DNA of 64,000 bases from Duganella alba (GTDB taxonomy: Bacteria > Pseudomonadota > Gammaproteobacteria > Burkholderiales > Burkholderiaceae_D), in assembly GCF_009674495.1 (NCBI RefSeq), contig NZ_WKJN01000004.1, positions 124,001 through 188,000 of the forward strand, in the 5' to 3' direction. This document shows, piece by piece, positions 1 through 8,115 of the stretch. Position 1 is the stretch's first letter, and the number at the start of each line of letters is the position of its first letter. The notes under the pieces were generated by a model. The model did no database searches, had not been told where the DNA came from, and was given only the letters and a program-made list of their open reading frames with translations. Made by a program: the position numbers and the translations under genes.

Positions 1-812
1 CGGTGCAGTTCTCCCTGAACGGCGTGATGTTCGTGCTGCTCGGCGAACAGCTGCCGGACATCTTCCACTCGGCCGGTATGTCGCTGGAAGAAAGCGGCCA
101 TATCAACCGCTGGTGGCTGCTGGCCTACGCGCTGGCGATCACCGCCGGCCTGCTGGCGCTGCGCATGGCGTGGGTATGGGCCTCGCTGCGCCTGACCATC
201 TTCAAGCAGAAGTTCCGCCACCAGCCGCGCCAGAAAATCAATCCGCGCCTGCTGCTGGCCACCACGCTGGCCGGCGCGCGCGGCACCATCACGCTGGCCG
301 GTGTGCTGACGCTGCCGCTGCTGCTGCCGGACGGGCGGCCGTTCCCGGCCCGCGCGCTGACCATTTTCCTGGCCTGTTCGGTGATCCTGATCTCGCTGCT
401 GGTGGCCAGCGTCGCCCTGCCGCGCCTGCTGGCCGGCATGACCTTCCCGGCCGAGCCGGAAGAGCGGCAGGAGGAAGACCTGGCGCGCCGCGCGGCCGCC
501 AACGCCGCCATCTCCGCCATCGAGAAAACCCAGGTGGAACTGATGGAGTCCGACGCCTGCATCGATCCCGAAGTCTATCCGCAGGCGGCGGCGCGCGTCA
601 TCGCCTTCTACGAGCACAAGCTGAAGGAGGTCGATCCGGAGAGCGAGCAGTCGTGGCGCAAGACCGACTCCGCCGAGAAGGAGCTGCGGCTGGCGGCGCT
701 GGCGGCCGAACGCCGCACGGTGTTCGACCTGGCGCGGCACAACCACATTTCCGACGAAACCTCGCGCAAGCTGGTGCGCGAGATCGATCTGATGGAAGCG
801 CGCTACCGCTAA
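1..812 (+). CDS. Na+/H+ antiporter, CPA1 family (5' end outside window)
   Basis: This is the C-terminal part of an inner-membrane cation/proton antiporter of the CPA1 (YjcE/NhaP-like) family, which exchanges sodium or potassium for protons. The visible 269 residues show three hydrophobic segments. One of them carries the glycine/arginine motif GARGTITLAG that is typical of the last core helices of CPA1 proteins. A charged cytoplasmic tail of about 110 residues, rich in Ala, Glu and Arg, follows. The gene is open at the left window edge, so neither the start nor the ion-binding aspartates can be seen. The next gene starts four bases after the stop. The family assignment is firm; the ion specificity is unknown. 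Confidence 0.85.
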   Translation, partial: VQFSLNGVMFVLLGEQLPDIFHSAGMSLEESGHINRWWLLAYALAITAGLLALRMAWVWASLRLTIFKQKFRHQPRQKINPRLLLATTLAGARGTITLAGVLTLPLLLPDGRPFPARALTIFLACSVILISLLVASVALPRLLAGMTFPAEPEERQEEDLARRAAANAAISAIEKTQVELMESDACIDPEVYPQAAARVIAFYEHKLKEVDPESEQSWRKTDSAEKELRLAALAAERRTVFDLARHNHISDETSRKLVREIDLMEARYR

Positions 813-816
813 TCTC

Positions 817-1872
817 ATGCAAAGAACCCGCACCGTCATTGCGATCGCCTGGGTCCTGTTCTGGATGCTGATGATCAGCACCGCGATCCAGGAATACCTG
901 CGCGATCACCATCACGGTCTGTGGAAGCCGATACTGTGGGAAGGCTCGTCGGCGGTGACGGCCACCCTGCTGCTGCTGGCGCAACGGCGCTTCACACGCA
1001 AGCATGACCATCTGCTGCATGCGCCGCTGCGCTGGTTCGGACGGCAGCTGGTGTGGCTGCCGGTCTATTGGGTGGCGTTCGTGCCGCTGGCCTTCGGCAT
1101 GCGGCACGCCATCTATCCGCTGGCCGGCGACACCTACACGCACGGCGGCTGGGCCGAGATCTTCCTCTACGAAGACATCAAGATGACGGTGTTCTTCTTC
1201 ATCTTCTCGACCATCACCTTCGGCGTCCTGTCGTTTCACGCCATGCTGGACGAAAAGCTGCGCGTCGAACGCGCCAACGTCGCGCTGCGCGAGGCGCAGC
1301 TGCTGCGTTTGAGCCAGCAGATGCAGCCGCACTTCCTGTTCAATGCGCTGAACACGATATCGTCGCTGATGTACAGCGACGTGCAGCGCGCCGACGCCAT
1401 GCTGATCCAGCTGTCCGACGTGCTGCGCGCGACGCTGGATGTCGGCGAACGCCACCTGGTGCCGCTGGAGACCGAGCTGCGCATCCTGCGCGGCTACGCC
1501 GCCCTGATGGCCGAGCGCTTCTCGGACCGCGTCAGCATTGTCTGGCATGTCGACGATGCGCTGCTGGCCTGCCCGGTGCCGGTGATGAGCATGCAGCCGC
1601 TGCTGGAAAACATCTTCAAGCACACCGTTGAAAAACGCCGCCAACCGGTGACCATCACCATCTCCGCCCAGCGCCAGCACGACATGCTGATGCTGCGGCT
1701 GGAAGACGACGCCGGCGTGCTGCCCGCCGCAGCCACGCCGGACGCCGGCATCGGCGTGCGCAACCTGCGCGAGCGTCTGGCAGCGTTATACGGCGAGCGC
1801 GCCAGCTTCGACCTGGTCCAGCTATCGCCTGCCGGCGTGCGCGCGGAAGTGAGGCTGCCATGCGCATCCTGA
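817..1872 (+). CDS. LytS/YehU-type sensor histidine kinase
   Basis: The 351-residue protein is a membrane histidine kinase of the LytS/AlgZ type (His_kinase family). About four transmembrane segments occupy the first 150 residues. A short coiled linker leads to the phosphoacceptor motif QPHFLFN, with His near residue 172. The ATPase domain has an N-box-like stretch (PLLENIFKH) and a G2 box (GIGVRNLRERL), but the G1 box is poor (LEDDAGV instead of a DNGxG form). The gene overlaps the LytTR regulator gene by 13 bases, which argues for translational coupling and makes that regulator the obvious partner. There is no recognisable sensory domain beyond the membrane part, so the stimulus is unknown. 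Confidence 0.9.
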   Translation: MQRTRTVIAIAWVLFWMLMISTAIQEYLRDHHHGLWKPILWEGSSAVTATLLLLAQRRFTRKHDHLLHAPLRWFGRQLVWLPVYWVAFVPLAFGMRHAIYPLAGDTYTHGGWAEIFLYEDIKMTVFFFIFSTITFGVLSFHAMLDEKLRVERANVALREAQLLRLSQQMQPHFLFNALNTISSLMYSDVQRADAMLIQLSDVLRATLDVGERHLVPLETELRILRGYAALMAERFSDRVSIVWHVDDALLACPVPVMSMQPLLENIFKHTVEKRRQPVTITISAQRQHDMLMLRLEDDAGVLPAAATPDAGIGVRNLRERLAALYGERASFDLVQLSPAGVRAEVRLPCAS

Positions 1873-2591
1873 TCGTCGACGACGAGCGCCCGGCGCGCGA
1901 CAAGCTGCGCCGCATGCTGGCGGCCGAGCCGGACATCAGCGCCATCGAAGAGGCGCGCGACGGCGTGGAAGCGCTGGAGCTGTTGCCGTCGTTTGCGCCG
2001 GACGTGCTGCTGCTCGACATCCAGATGCCCGAGATCACCGGCCTCGATGTCGCCGCCTCGCTGCCAACGCCCGCGCCGCTGATCATCTTCGTCACCGCCT
2101 ACGACGAATACGCGATCAAGGCGTTCGACGCCAACGCCATCGACTACCTGCTCAAGCCCTTCGACCAGCCACGCCTGCAACGCGCATTGCAGCGTGCGCG
2201 CGAACGGCTGGCCGTGCCGCGCACAGCCAGCGCGCCGCTGCCGTCCGTGACGCAGCTGCTGGTCCCGGAACGCAACGGCACGCGCATCGTCAAGGTCGAA
2301 GCGATTCAATGGATTGAAACCGCCGACAATTACGTCGTCCTGCACACCGCCGACGGCGAGCCGCTGATGCGCCAGACGCTGGCCGGCCTGCTGGACAAGC
2401 TCGGCCCGCGCTTCATCCGCTGCCACCGCCGCGCGGCGGTGCAATTGAGCTGGATCGCCGGCATCACCAACCTCGAAAAAGGCGATGGCGAACTGCTGCT
2501 GCACGGCGGCGCCCGCGTTCCACTCAGCCGGCAATACCGCGCCGACGTCATCCCGCACCTGGAAGGGCAACATGCATCTCACCGTCACTAG
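1860..2591 (+). CDS. LytTR-family response regulator
   Basis: The 243-residue protein has an N-terminal receiver domain with acidic residues at 7-8, the phosphoacceptor Asp53 in LLLDIQMPE, and the conserved Lys in LLKPF. The C-terminal DNA-binding domain is of the LytTR type, with the motifs WIETADNYV, FIRCHRRAAVQL and LSRQYRADV. It is the probable output partner of the overlapping LytS-type kinase upstream. Its last 20 bases overlap the start of the RimJ-fusion gene, so the regulator and the acetyltransferase are probably co-translated. Target genes cannot be read from the sequence. Confidence 0.93.
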   Translation: MRILIVDDERPARDKLRRMLAAEPDISAIEEARDGVEALELLPSFAPDVLLLDIQMPEITGLDVAASLPTPAPLIIFVTAYDEYAIKAFDANAIDYLLKPFDQPRLQRALQRARERLAVPRTASAPLPSVTQLLVPERNGTRIVKVEAIQWIETADNYVVLHTADGEPLMRQTLAGLLDKLGPRFIRCHRRAAVQLSWIAGITNLEKGDGELLLHGGARVPLSRQYRADVIPHLEGQHASHRH

Positions 2592-3582
2592 CTGCTGCTC
2601 CGAAGAGGCCCATGCCAGGCTCGTCGACTTTTCCAATTCGCTTCAAGATGCACTCAATCCCCTCATTGTCGACGAGTCCTACGGCAGCACCGAACGGCTG
2701 ATGATCGTCATCGTGGCGGTCAATGCTACGCGCGAGGAAAATCTTGCGTTCTGCAAGGGCTACAACAAGGCCGGCACCTACACGGCCCTGATCACCAAGG
2801 AGAAGGTCAAGTATTGCAGCCTGGCCGTGCCCTTCGGCTCCGACGACGTGGTGAACACGCCTGAAGGCATGCTGCGCCGCCAGTTGATCGATGAGATCAT
2901 TCGCGTCATGGCACATCCTGTGACGAAGATTCCCAAGGCGTTCGAATTCGCGCGGCTGGCGGAGCGCCTGAGACTTCCGCTGGAACTGTATGCACAGGCC
3001 ACCTACGGCCACCACAACCTGACGACCGAACGCCTCCGTCTACGGCCGCCAGTCATCGACGACCAGAAGCGGGTGCTGGCCTATCGGCTCGCCAACCGCG
3101 AGCACCTGCAACCGTGGGAGCCGGAACGCGATGCGTCCTACTACACGCTGGAAACCGTGGAGGCGCAGCTCACGCAAATAGAGCTGGACATGGAAGCAAA
3201 GTCCGCGCTGCATTGGCTGATACAGCCGCAGGACAGCGAGGAAGTGCTGGGCATGTGCAGCTTCACCAACATCGTGCGCGGCGCCTTCCAGGCCTGCCAT
3301 CTCGGCTTCTCGCTGGCCGGCGCGCAGCAGGGCAAAGGCTATATGCAGGAAGCGCTGACGGCGGCGCTCGCGCACGTATTCGAAGTGCAAAAACTCCACC
3401 GCGTCATGGCGAACCACCAGCCGGACAACCTCGCCAGCGAAAAGCTGCTGCAACGGCTAGGCTTCGAGCGCGAAGGCTACGCCAGACAGTACCTGCACAT
3501 CAACGGCGCCTGGGCAGACCATGTGCTGACGTCCCTGGTCAGCCCAGGCGCAGGCACATATGCACCTCATCATAAAACGTGA
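2572..3582 (+). CDS. Fusion: unknown N-terminal domain plus RimJ-like GNAT acetyltransferase
   Basis: I place the start at the ATG at 2572, preceded by a GGAAGGG ribosome site, rather than at earlier in-frame codons buried in the regulator gene. The 336-residue product has two parts. Residues 1 to about 145 match no family I recognise. Residues from about 147 onward closely resemble RimJ, the acetyltransferase of ribosomal protein S5, in motifs such as NREHLQPWEPERD, VRGAFQAC, QGKGYMQEALTAA, KLHRVMANHQPDN and LGFEREGYA. No start codon lies at the junction, so this is one polypeptide. The substrate is not necessarily S5. The gene overlaps the regulator upstream by 20 bases and the opposing GNAT gene by 44 bases at the 3' end. 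Confidence 0.85.
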   Translation: MHLTVTSCCSEEAHARLVDFSNSLQDALNPLIVDESYGSTERLMIVIVAVNATREENLAFCKGYNKAGTYTALITKEKVKYCSLAVPFGSDDVVNTPEGMLRRQLIDEIIRVMAHPVTKIPKAFEFARLAERLRLPLELYAQATYGHHNLTTERLRLRPPVIDDQKRVLAYRLANREHLQPWEPERDASYYTLETVEAQLTQIELDMEAKSALHWLIQPQDSEEVLGMCSFTNIVRGAFQACHLGFSLAGAQQGKGYMQEALTAALAHVFEVQKLHRVMANHQPDNLASEKLLQRLGFEREGYARQYLHINGAWADHVLTSLVSPGAGTYAPHHKT

Positions 3583-4057
3583 CACCGACTCTCATGCAGC
3601 GCGGCTCCAGGCCGAACGCCTGAAATCCCAGCAACTCGTAAAGATTTTTAGCGCGATGATTTTCGGCGTTGACGGACAGGTGGATTTGCAGCACGCCCAT
3701 CTCGACAGCCTGCGCCCTGATGCGCATGAACAGCTGCCGGGCAATGCCTTCCTTTCGCCACGCCGGGTGCACGAAGACGCCCCACACGCTCGCCTTGTGC
3801 GCGACCTGTGCCAGCGTCTCCCGCCGTAAGCCGGCAATGCCGACCAGTTCTGCGCCATGGAACGCGCCAAACACCGCCTGGCTGGCAGTCTGCGCTATCC
3901 TGGCCCGCACCGCGTCCGGCGTGCGCGCTGCCTCTTCCTCGGCGGTAGGCCATATGGCGGTGGGGGACTCGGCAATCGCCGTCAGCCGCAGCGCCTTGAA
4001 CGCCGCGCCATCATCCTCGTCCAGCGGCCGGATAAAAAATTCCCGTTTTGTCGTCAC
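3539..4057 (-). CDS. GNAT-family N-acetyltransferase
   Basis: The 172-residue protein is a single-domain GNAT enzyme that would transfer an acetyl group from acetyl-CoA to an amine. The acetyl-CoA-binding motif A is seen as VWGVFVHPAWRKEGIARQLF, and motif B as NAENHRAKNLYELLGFQAFG. The start codon overlaps the motA stop by four bases (ATGA), so the two are translationally coupled. The 3' end overlaps the convergent RimJ-fusion gene by 44 bases. The substrate cannot be deduced. Coupling of an acetyltransferase to a flagellar stator gene is unusual and may be accidental. Confidence 0.9.
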   Translation of the reverse strand: MTTKREFFIRPLDEDDGAAFKALRLTAIAESPTAIWPTAEEEAARTPDAVRARIAQTASQAVFGAFHGAELVGIAGLRRETLAQVAHKASVWGVFVHPAWRKEGIARQLFMRIRAQAVEMGVLQIHLSVNAENHRAKNLYELLGFQAFGLEPRCMRVGVTFYDEVHMCLRLG

Positions 4058-4914
4058 TTGTTTTTTTGCTGCTTGAAGTGGTTTTCCATCGAGGCGAAAG
4101 AAGGCCGTTGAACCGCCGAGATGACTTTGCGGCCAAACTCCACCGCCAGCGTCGGCGCGTATCCATTAAGACTGGCGATCATGGTGACTTTGACGCATTG
4201 ATAGATTTTGGTCGATTCCTGCAGCTTTCGTTCCAGCAGACTGGCGATCGGGCCGAATACGCCATATGACAGCAGAATCCCCAGGAACGTCCCCACCAGC
4301 GCGGCGGCGATCAGATTCCCCAGTTCCGCCGGCGGCGCGCCGACCGATCCCATGGTGTGCACCACGCCCATCACCGCCGCCACAATGCCGAACGCCGGCA
4401 AGCCGTCCGCAAGCTTGGTGATGGCGTGGATGGGAATTTCACCGTCCTGGTGATGGACGTCGATTTCGTTATCCATCAGGTTCTCGATTTGATAGGGGTC
4501 CATATTCCCGGAGACTATCAATCGCAGGTAGTCCGTAATGAACTCCGTGAGGTGATGGTCGGCCAGAATGGCCGGAAACCTGGTGAACAAGGCGCTCTGC
4601 TCCGGCGCATCGATATCCGACTCGACCGACATCAGCCCTTCCTTGCGGATCTTGGTCAGGATGTCGTACAGCAAAGACAGCAGATCGAGGTACAGCGCAT
4701 TGGTCTGTTTCGCGGTCTGAAACAGCGTCGGAATCGCGGCGACGGTTGCGCGCATCGACTTGCCGTCGTTGGAGATGACGAAGGCGCCCAGCGCGCCGCC
4801 CGCGATCATCATTAACTCATACGGCTGATAAAGGGGGCCGAGATGTCCGCCCTCCAGCACAAAGCCGCCGAATATCCCGGCCAGCACAATGGCGATCCCC
4901 AATAAAACGGACAT
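4054..4914 (-). CDS. motA: Flagellar motor stator protein MotA
   Basis: MotA forms, with MotB, the proton channel and torque generator of the flagellar motor in the inner membrane. The protein aligns along its whole length with E. coli MotA (LGPLYQPYELMMIAGGALGAF, ILADHHLTEFITDYLRLIVSGNM, LPAFGIVAAVMGVVHTMGS, GTFLGILLSYG, ECVKVT-like QCVKVTMIASLNGYAP). I choose the ATG at 4914, with GAGG five bases upstream, over a GTG two codons earlier. With this start the torque residues fall at Arg90 and Glu98 and the channel proline at 173, the E. coli positions. No motB follows: the next gene downstream is a GNAT gene. MotB must be encoded elsewhere, or this is an extra MotA. Confidence 0.94.
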   Translation of the reverse strand: MSVLLGIAIVLAGIFGGFVLEGGHLGPLYQPYELMMIAGGALGAFVISNDGKSMRATVAAIPTLFQTAKQTNALYLDLLSLLYDILTKIRKEGLMSVESDIDAPEQSALFTRFPAILADHHLTEFITDYLRLIVSGNMDPYQIENLMDNEIDVHHQDGEIPIHAITKLADGLPAFGIVAAVMGVVHTMGSVGAPPAELGNLIAAALVGTFLGILLSYGVFGPIASLLERKLQESTKIYQCVKVTMIASLNGYAPTLAVEFGRKVISAVQRPSFASMENHFKQQKNK

Positions 4915-5082
4915 GCGCACCTCGGACGTATTTAGTTGTAAAGAATTCTACTTTATCACATGCAACTAAAACCGCCGTCGCAGTTTCGCCGGCTGGCCCC
5001 ACGATCCGCCCAATTCGCCCCACGGCGCTGGACGCCGCATCCCGGCCTGCTTAATCTGATTACATCAAACAAGGAGCCGACA

Positions 5083-6288
5083 ATGACCACGCAGCGCCAC
5101 TACTTCCTCGACTGGATACGCATCTTTGCCTTCTTCGTGCTGATCTTCTATCACACCGGCATGTACTACGTGACCTGGGACTGGCACGTGAAAAGTCCCT
5201 ACGCCAGCACCGCCATCGAACCGCTGATGATCCTGTCATCGCCCTGGCGCCTCGGCCTGCTGTTCATGATTTCCGGCGTCGCCACCGCCTTCATGCTGAA
5301 GAAGATCCGCATCGGCGCCCTGCTCAAGCAGCGCAGCTGGCGGCTGCTGGTGCCGCTGGTCTTCGGCATGTTCGTCATCGTGCCGCCGCAATCGTATTTC
5401 GAGGTCGTGGAAAAAGTCGCCTACCAGGGCGGCTATACGGAATTCATGCGCCTCTACGTCAGCGGCTACCACGGTTTCTGCCGCGGCGACGACTGCCTCC
5501 GCGTGCCGACCTGGAACCACCTGTGGTTTGTGGCCTACCTGTGGGTCTACACCATGATCGGCGGCTTGATCGTCTGGCTGCTGGGTGCGCGCTTCCAGCG
5601 TATCGCCGACGCACTGGGCAAGCTGCTCGCCGGCTGGCGCATCATCGTGCTGCCGACGATCGCACTGGCGGCGGCGCGCTACCTGCTGGCCGACAGTTTC
5701 CCCGCCACCCACGCACTGACCAACGACTGGTACAACCACGCGCAATATTTCTACCTGTTCGCGCTGGGCGCCTTGCTGGCCATGCAGAACAATTTCTGGG
5801 CCCGCATCGAAGCGCTGCGCTGGACCAGCCTGGCGCTATGGCTGGCCAGCTGGGCGCTGATCGTCTGCTACTGGTCGATCCCGGACGCGCTGGCCTCCGC
5901 GCCCGAAGTCACGCGATGGAAGCCGGCGATGCGCGCCGTGTACAGCCTGTGCCAATGGGTGCCGATCCTGACCGTGTGCGGCTTCGGCCACCGCCACCTG
6001 AACTTCGACAGCGCCAAGCGCCGCTACCTGACCGAAGCCGTGTTCCCGGTCTACATCCTGCACCAGACGCTGATCGTCGCCATGGCGCACTGGATGAAGC
6101 CGCTGAAGCTGGCGCCGGTCACCGAAGGCATGTTCCTGATCGTGCTGACCTTCACCATCAGCCTCGGCGTGTTTGAAGTGGTGCGCCGCATCGCCGTGCT
6201 GCGCCCGTTCTTCGGGCTGGGCAGGCTTGCGGCGCCCCTATCGGCAGAAGCGCCGGAAAACTCCCTGCGGGCGCGGTCCGCCGCCTGA
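5083..6288 (+). CDS. Acyltransferase-3 family integral membrane protein
   Basis: The 401-residue protein has about ten transmembrane helices and the N-terminal signature of the acyltransferase-3 family (LDWIRIFAFFVLIFYHTGMYY), with the conserved His of the FYH motif. Members transfer acyl groups to sugars of exported polysaccharides or glucans, for example OpgC-like proteins. The start is the ATG at 5083, seven bases after an AAGGAG ribosome site at 5071-5076; a longer in-frame extension upstream has no such site. The gene stands alone, divergent from motA. The acceptor is unknown; hypothetical roles include succinylation or acetylation of periplasmic glucan or exopolysaccharide. Confidence 0.85.
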   Translation: MTTQRHYFLDWIRIFAFFVLIFYHTGMYYVTWDWHVKSPYASTAIEPLMILSSPWRLGLLFMISGVATAFMLKKIRIGALLKQRSWRLLVPLVFGMFVIVPPQSYFEVVEKVAYQGGYTEFMRLYVSGYHGFCRGDDCLRVPTWNHLWFVAYLWVYTMIGGLIVWLLGARFQRIADALGKLLAGWRIIVLPTIALAAARYLLADSFPATHALTNDWYNHAQYFYLFALGALLAMQNNFWARIEALRWTSLALWLASWALIVCYWSIPDALASAPEVTRWKPAMRAVYSLCQWVPILTVCGFGHRHLNFDSAKRRYLTEAVFPVYILHQTLIVAMAHWMKPLKLAPVTEGMFLIVLTFTISLGVFEVVRRIAVLRPFFGLGRLAAPLSAEAPENSLRARSAA

Positions 6289-6437
6289 AAAGTCAGCGGG
6301 GCAAAGCAGAAATAATTGCCTTATGTTACTATTGGTTTCCCTTGAGAAATATCACACATTCTCACTATTGACCTCTAATAACACACAAGGGCGTCGCCGG
6401 AACGCGCGTCGCCCACTGCTGCACAAGGAATTGTTTT

Positions 6438-8099
6438 ATGAATTTGTTACGTAATTTGAAGCTGGCCACCAAGCTCGGGCTGGCTTTTGCGCTGGTATTG
6501 ACGCTGGCTGCCGCAGTGGCTATTTTTGCCATCATCAAACTGGCGCAGGTGAATGGCGCCTCCACCGAGCTGTCTTCCCGCTGGATGCCGGCCATGCGCG
6601 TGGTGCAGGATCTGAAGTCGCAAATCGCCCGCGTCCGCACCCGTGAATTCCAATACATCATTTCCAACGACGCGGCCCAGATGGACCAGTACGACAAAGT
6701 CATCGCCAACGATCTGGTCGAACTGGGCAAGATGCAGGACACCTACGCCAAGCTGATTTCCACGCCCGAGGAGAAGGCGCTGTATGCCGACTTCCAGTCG
6801 ATGTGGGAGCGCTACATGGTCGAAGACGGCAAGATCCGCGCCGCTTCCCGCCGCAACGACGACGAGGCCGCCAAACAGCTGATCCGCGGCGAATCGAACA
6901 AGCTGATCGTGGCCCTGCGCGGCCAGGTCGACAAGCTCGTCAAGCTGTACGGTGACGGCGGCGACGCCGCCTCCCAGCGCGGCGACGCGCTTTACGCCTC
7001 GGCACGTTTCTGGATCATCACGCTGCTGATCGGCTCCGTGGTGCTGGGCGCCCTGTGCGCCACGCTGATTACCCGCTGGCTGGTGCAGCGCCTGGGCGGC
7101 GAGCCGGATTACGCCGTCGCGATTGCCGGCAAGATCGCCGACGGCGACCTGACGGTGGCCATCGACACCCGCGACGGCGATCATAACAGCCTGCTGTTCG
7201 CGATGAAATCGATGCGCGACAGCCTGGCCGGCCTGGTCCACCAGGTCCGCGCCGGCACCGACACCATCGCCAGCGCGTCGCAGCAGATCGCCGCCGGCAA
7301 TGTCGACCTGTCGGCGCGCACCGAGCAGCAGGCCGCGTCGCTGGAGGAAACCGCCGCCTCGATGGAAGAGCTGACCACGACCGTGAAGCAGAACTCGGCC
7401 AGCGCCAGCGAGGCCAACGAACTGGCGCTGAACGCGTCGGCGGTGGCGCAGAAAGGCGGCGCCGTGGTGTCGCAGGTGGTCGAGACCATGGGCTCGATCA
7501 ACCAGTCCTCGCGCAAGATCGTCGACATCATCGGCGTGATCGACGGCATCGCCTTCCAGACCAACATCCTGGCGCTGAACGCCGCGGTGGAAGCCGCCCG
7601 TGCCGGCGAGCAGGGACGCGGCTTTGCCGTGGTGGCCACCGAGGTGCGCAGCCTGGCCCAGCGTTCGGCGGCGGCGGCCAAGGAAATCAAGGAGCTGATC
7701 AGCGACTCGGTGCAGCAGGTCGAGAGTGGCAGCAAGCTGGTCGAAGAGGCTGGCGTCACCATGGAGGACGTGGTGGTCAGCGTGCGCCGTGTCACCAATA
7801 TCATGGGCGAAATCAGCGCGGCCGGCGAGGAACAGCGCGCCGGCATCGAGCAGGTGAATACCGCCATCGCCGGCATGGACGCCGTCACGCAGCAGAACGC
7901 CGCGCTGGTGGAGGAAGCCACGGCCGCCTCGCAAACCATGCAGAACCAGGCGGCGGCGCTGAGCGAACTGGTATCGGTGTTCCAGCTGACCCAGCAACCG
8001 ACTGGCGCCGCAGGCCGCCATCAGCTGCACGCGGTGCAAGCGACCGCGCGCCAGCCAGCCGCGCCGGTCGCGGCCCTGCCAATGCGCCGCCGCGCTTGA
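6438..8099 (+). CDS. Methyl-accepting chemotaxis protein
   Basis: The 553-residue protein has a cytoplasmic start, TM1 at about residues 10-30, a periplasmic four-helix-bundle-type sensor of about 160 residues, TM2 at about 190-212, a HAMP domain, and a full signalling domain with the hairpin-tip sequence [20 protein letters not shown]. The tail ends in a basic Ala/Pro-rich stretch with no CheR-docking pentapeptide. The ATG follows an AAGGAA ribosome site. It stands alone 150 bases after the acyltransferase gene and converges on the penicillin-acylase gene with a 16-base gap. The ligand is unknown. Confidence 0.95.
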   Translation: MNLLRNLKLATKLGLAFALVLTLAAAVAIFAIIKLAQVNGASTELSSRWMPAMRVVQDLKSQIARVRTREFQYIISNDAAQMDQYDKVIANDLVELGKMQDTYAKLISTPEEKALYADFQSMWERYMVEDGKIRAASRRNDDEAAKQLIRGESNKLIVALRGQVDKLVKLYGDGGDAASQRGDALYASARFWIITLLIGSVVLGALCATLITRWLVQRLGGEPDYAVAIAGKIADGDLTVAIDTRDGDHNSLLFAMKSMRDSLAGLVHQVRAGTDTIASASQQIAAGNVDLSARTEQQAASLEETAASMEELTTTVKQNSASASEANELALNASAVAQKGGAVVSQVVETMGSINQSSRKIVDIIGVIDGIAFQTNILALNAAVEAARAGEQGRGFAVVATEVRSLAQRSAAAAKEIKELISDSVQQVESGSKLVEEAGVTMEDVVVSVRRVTNIMGEISAAGEEQRAGIEQVNTAIAGMDAVTQQNAALVEEATAASQTMQNQAAALSELVSVFQLTQQPTGAAGRHQLHAVQATARQPAAPVAALPMRRRA

Positions 8100-8115
8100 G
8101 CGCAGCGCCCAAGGC

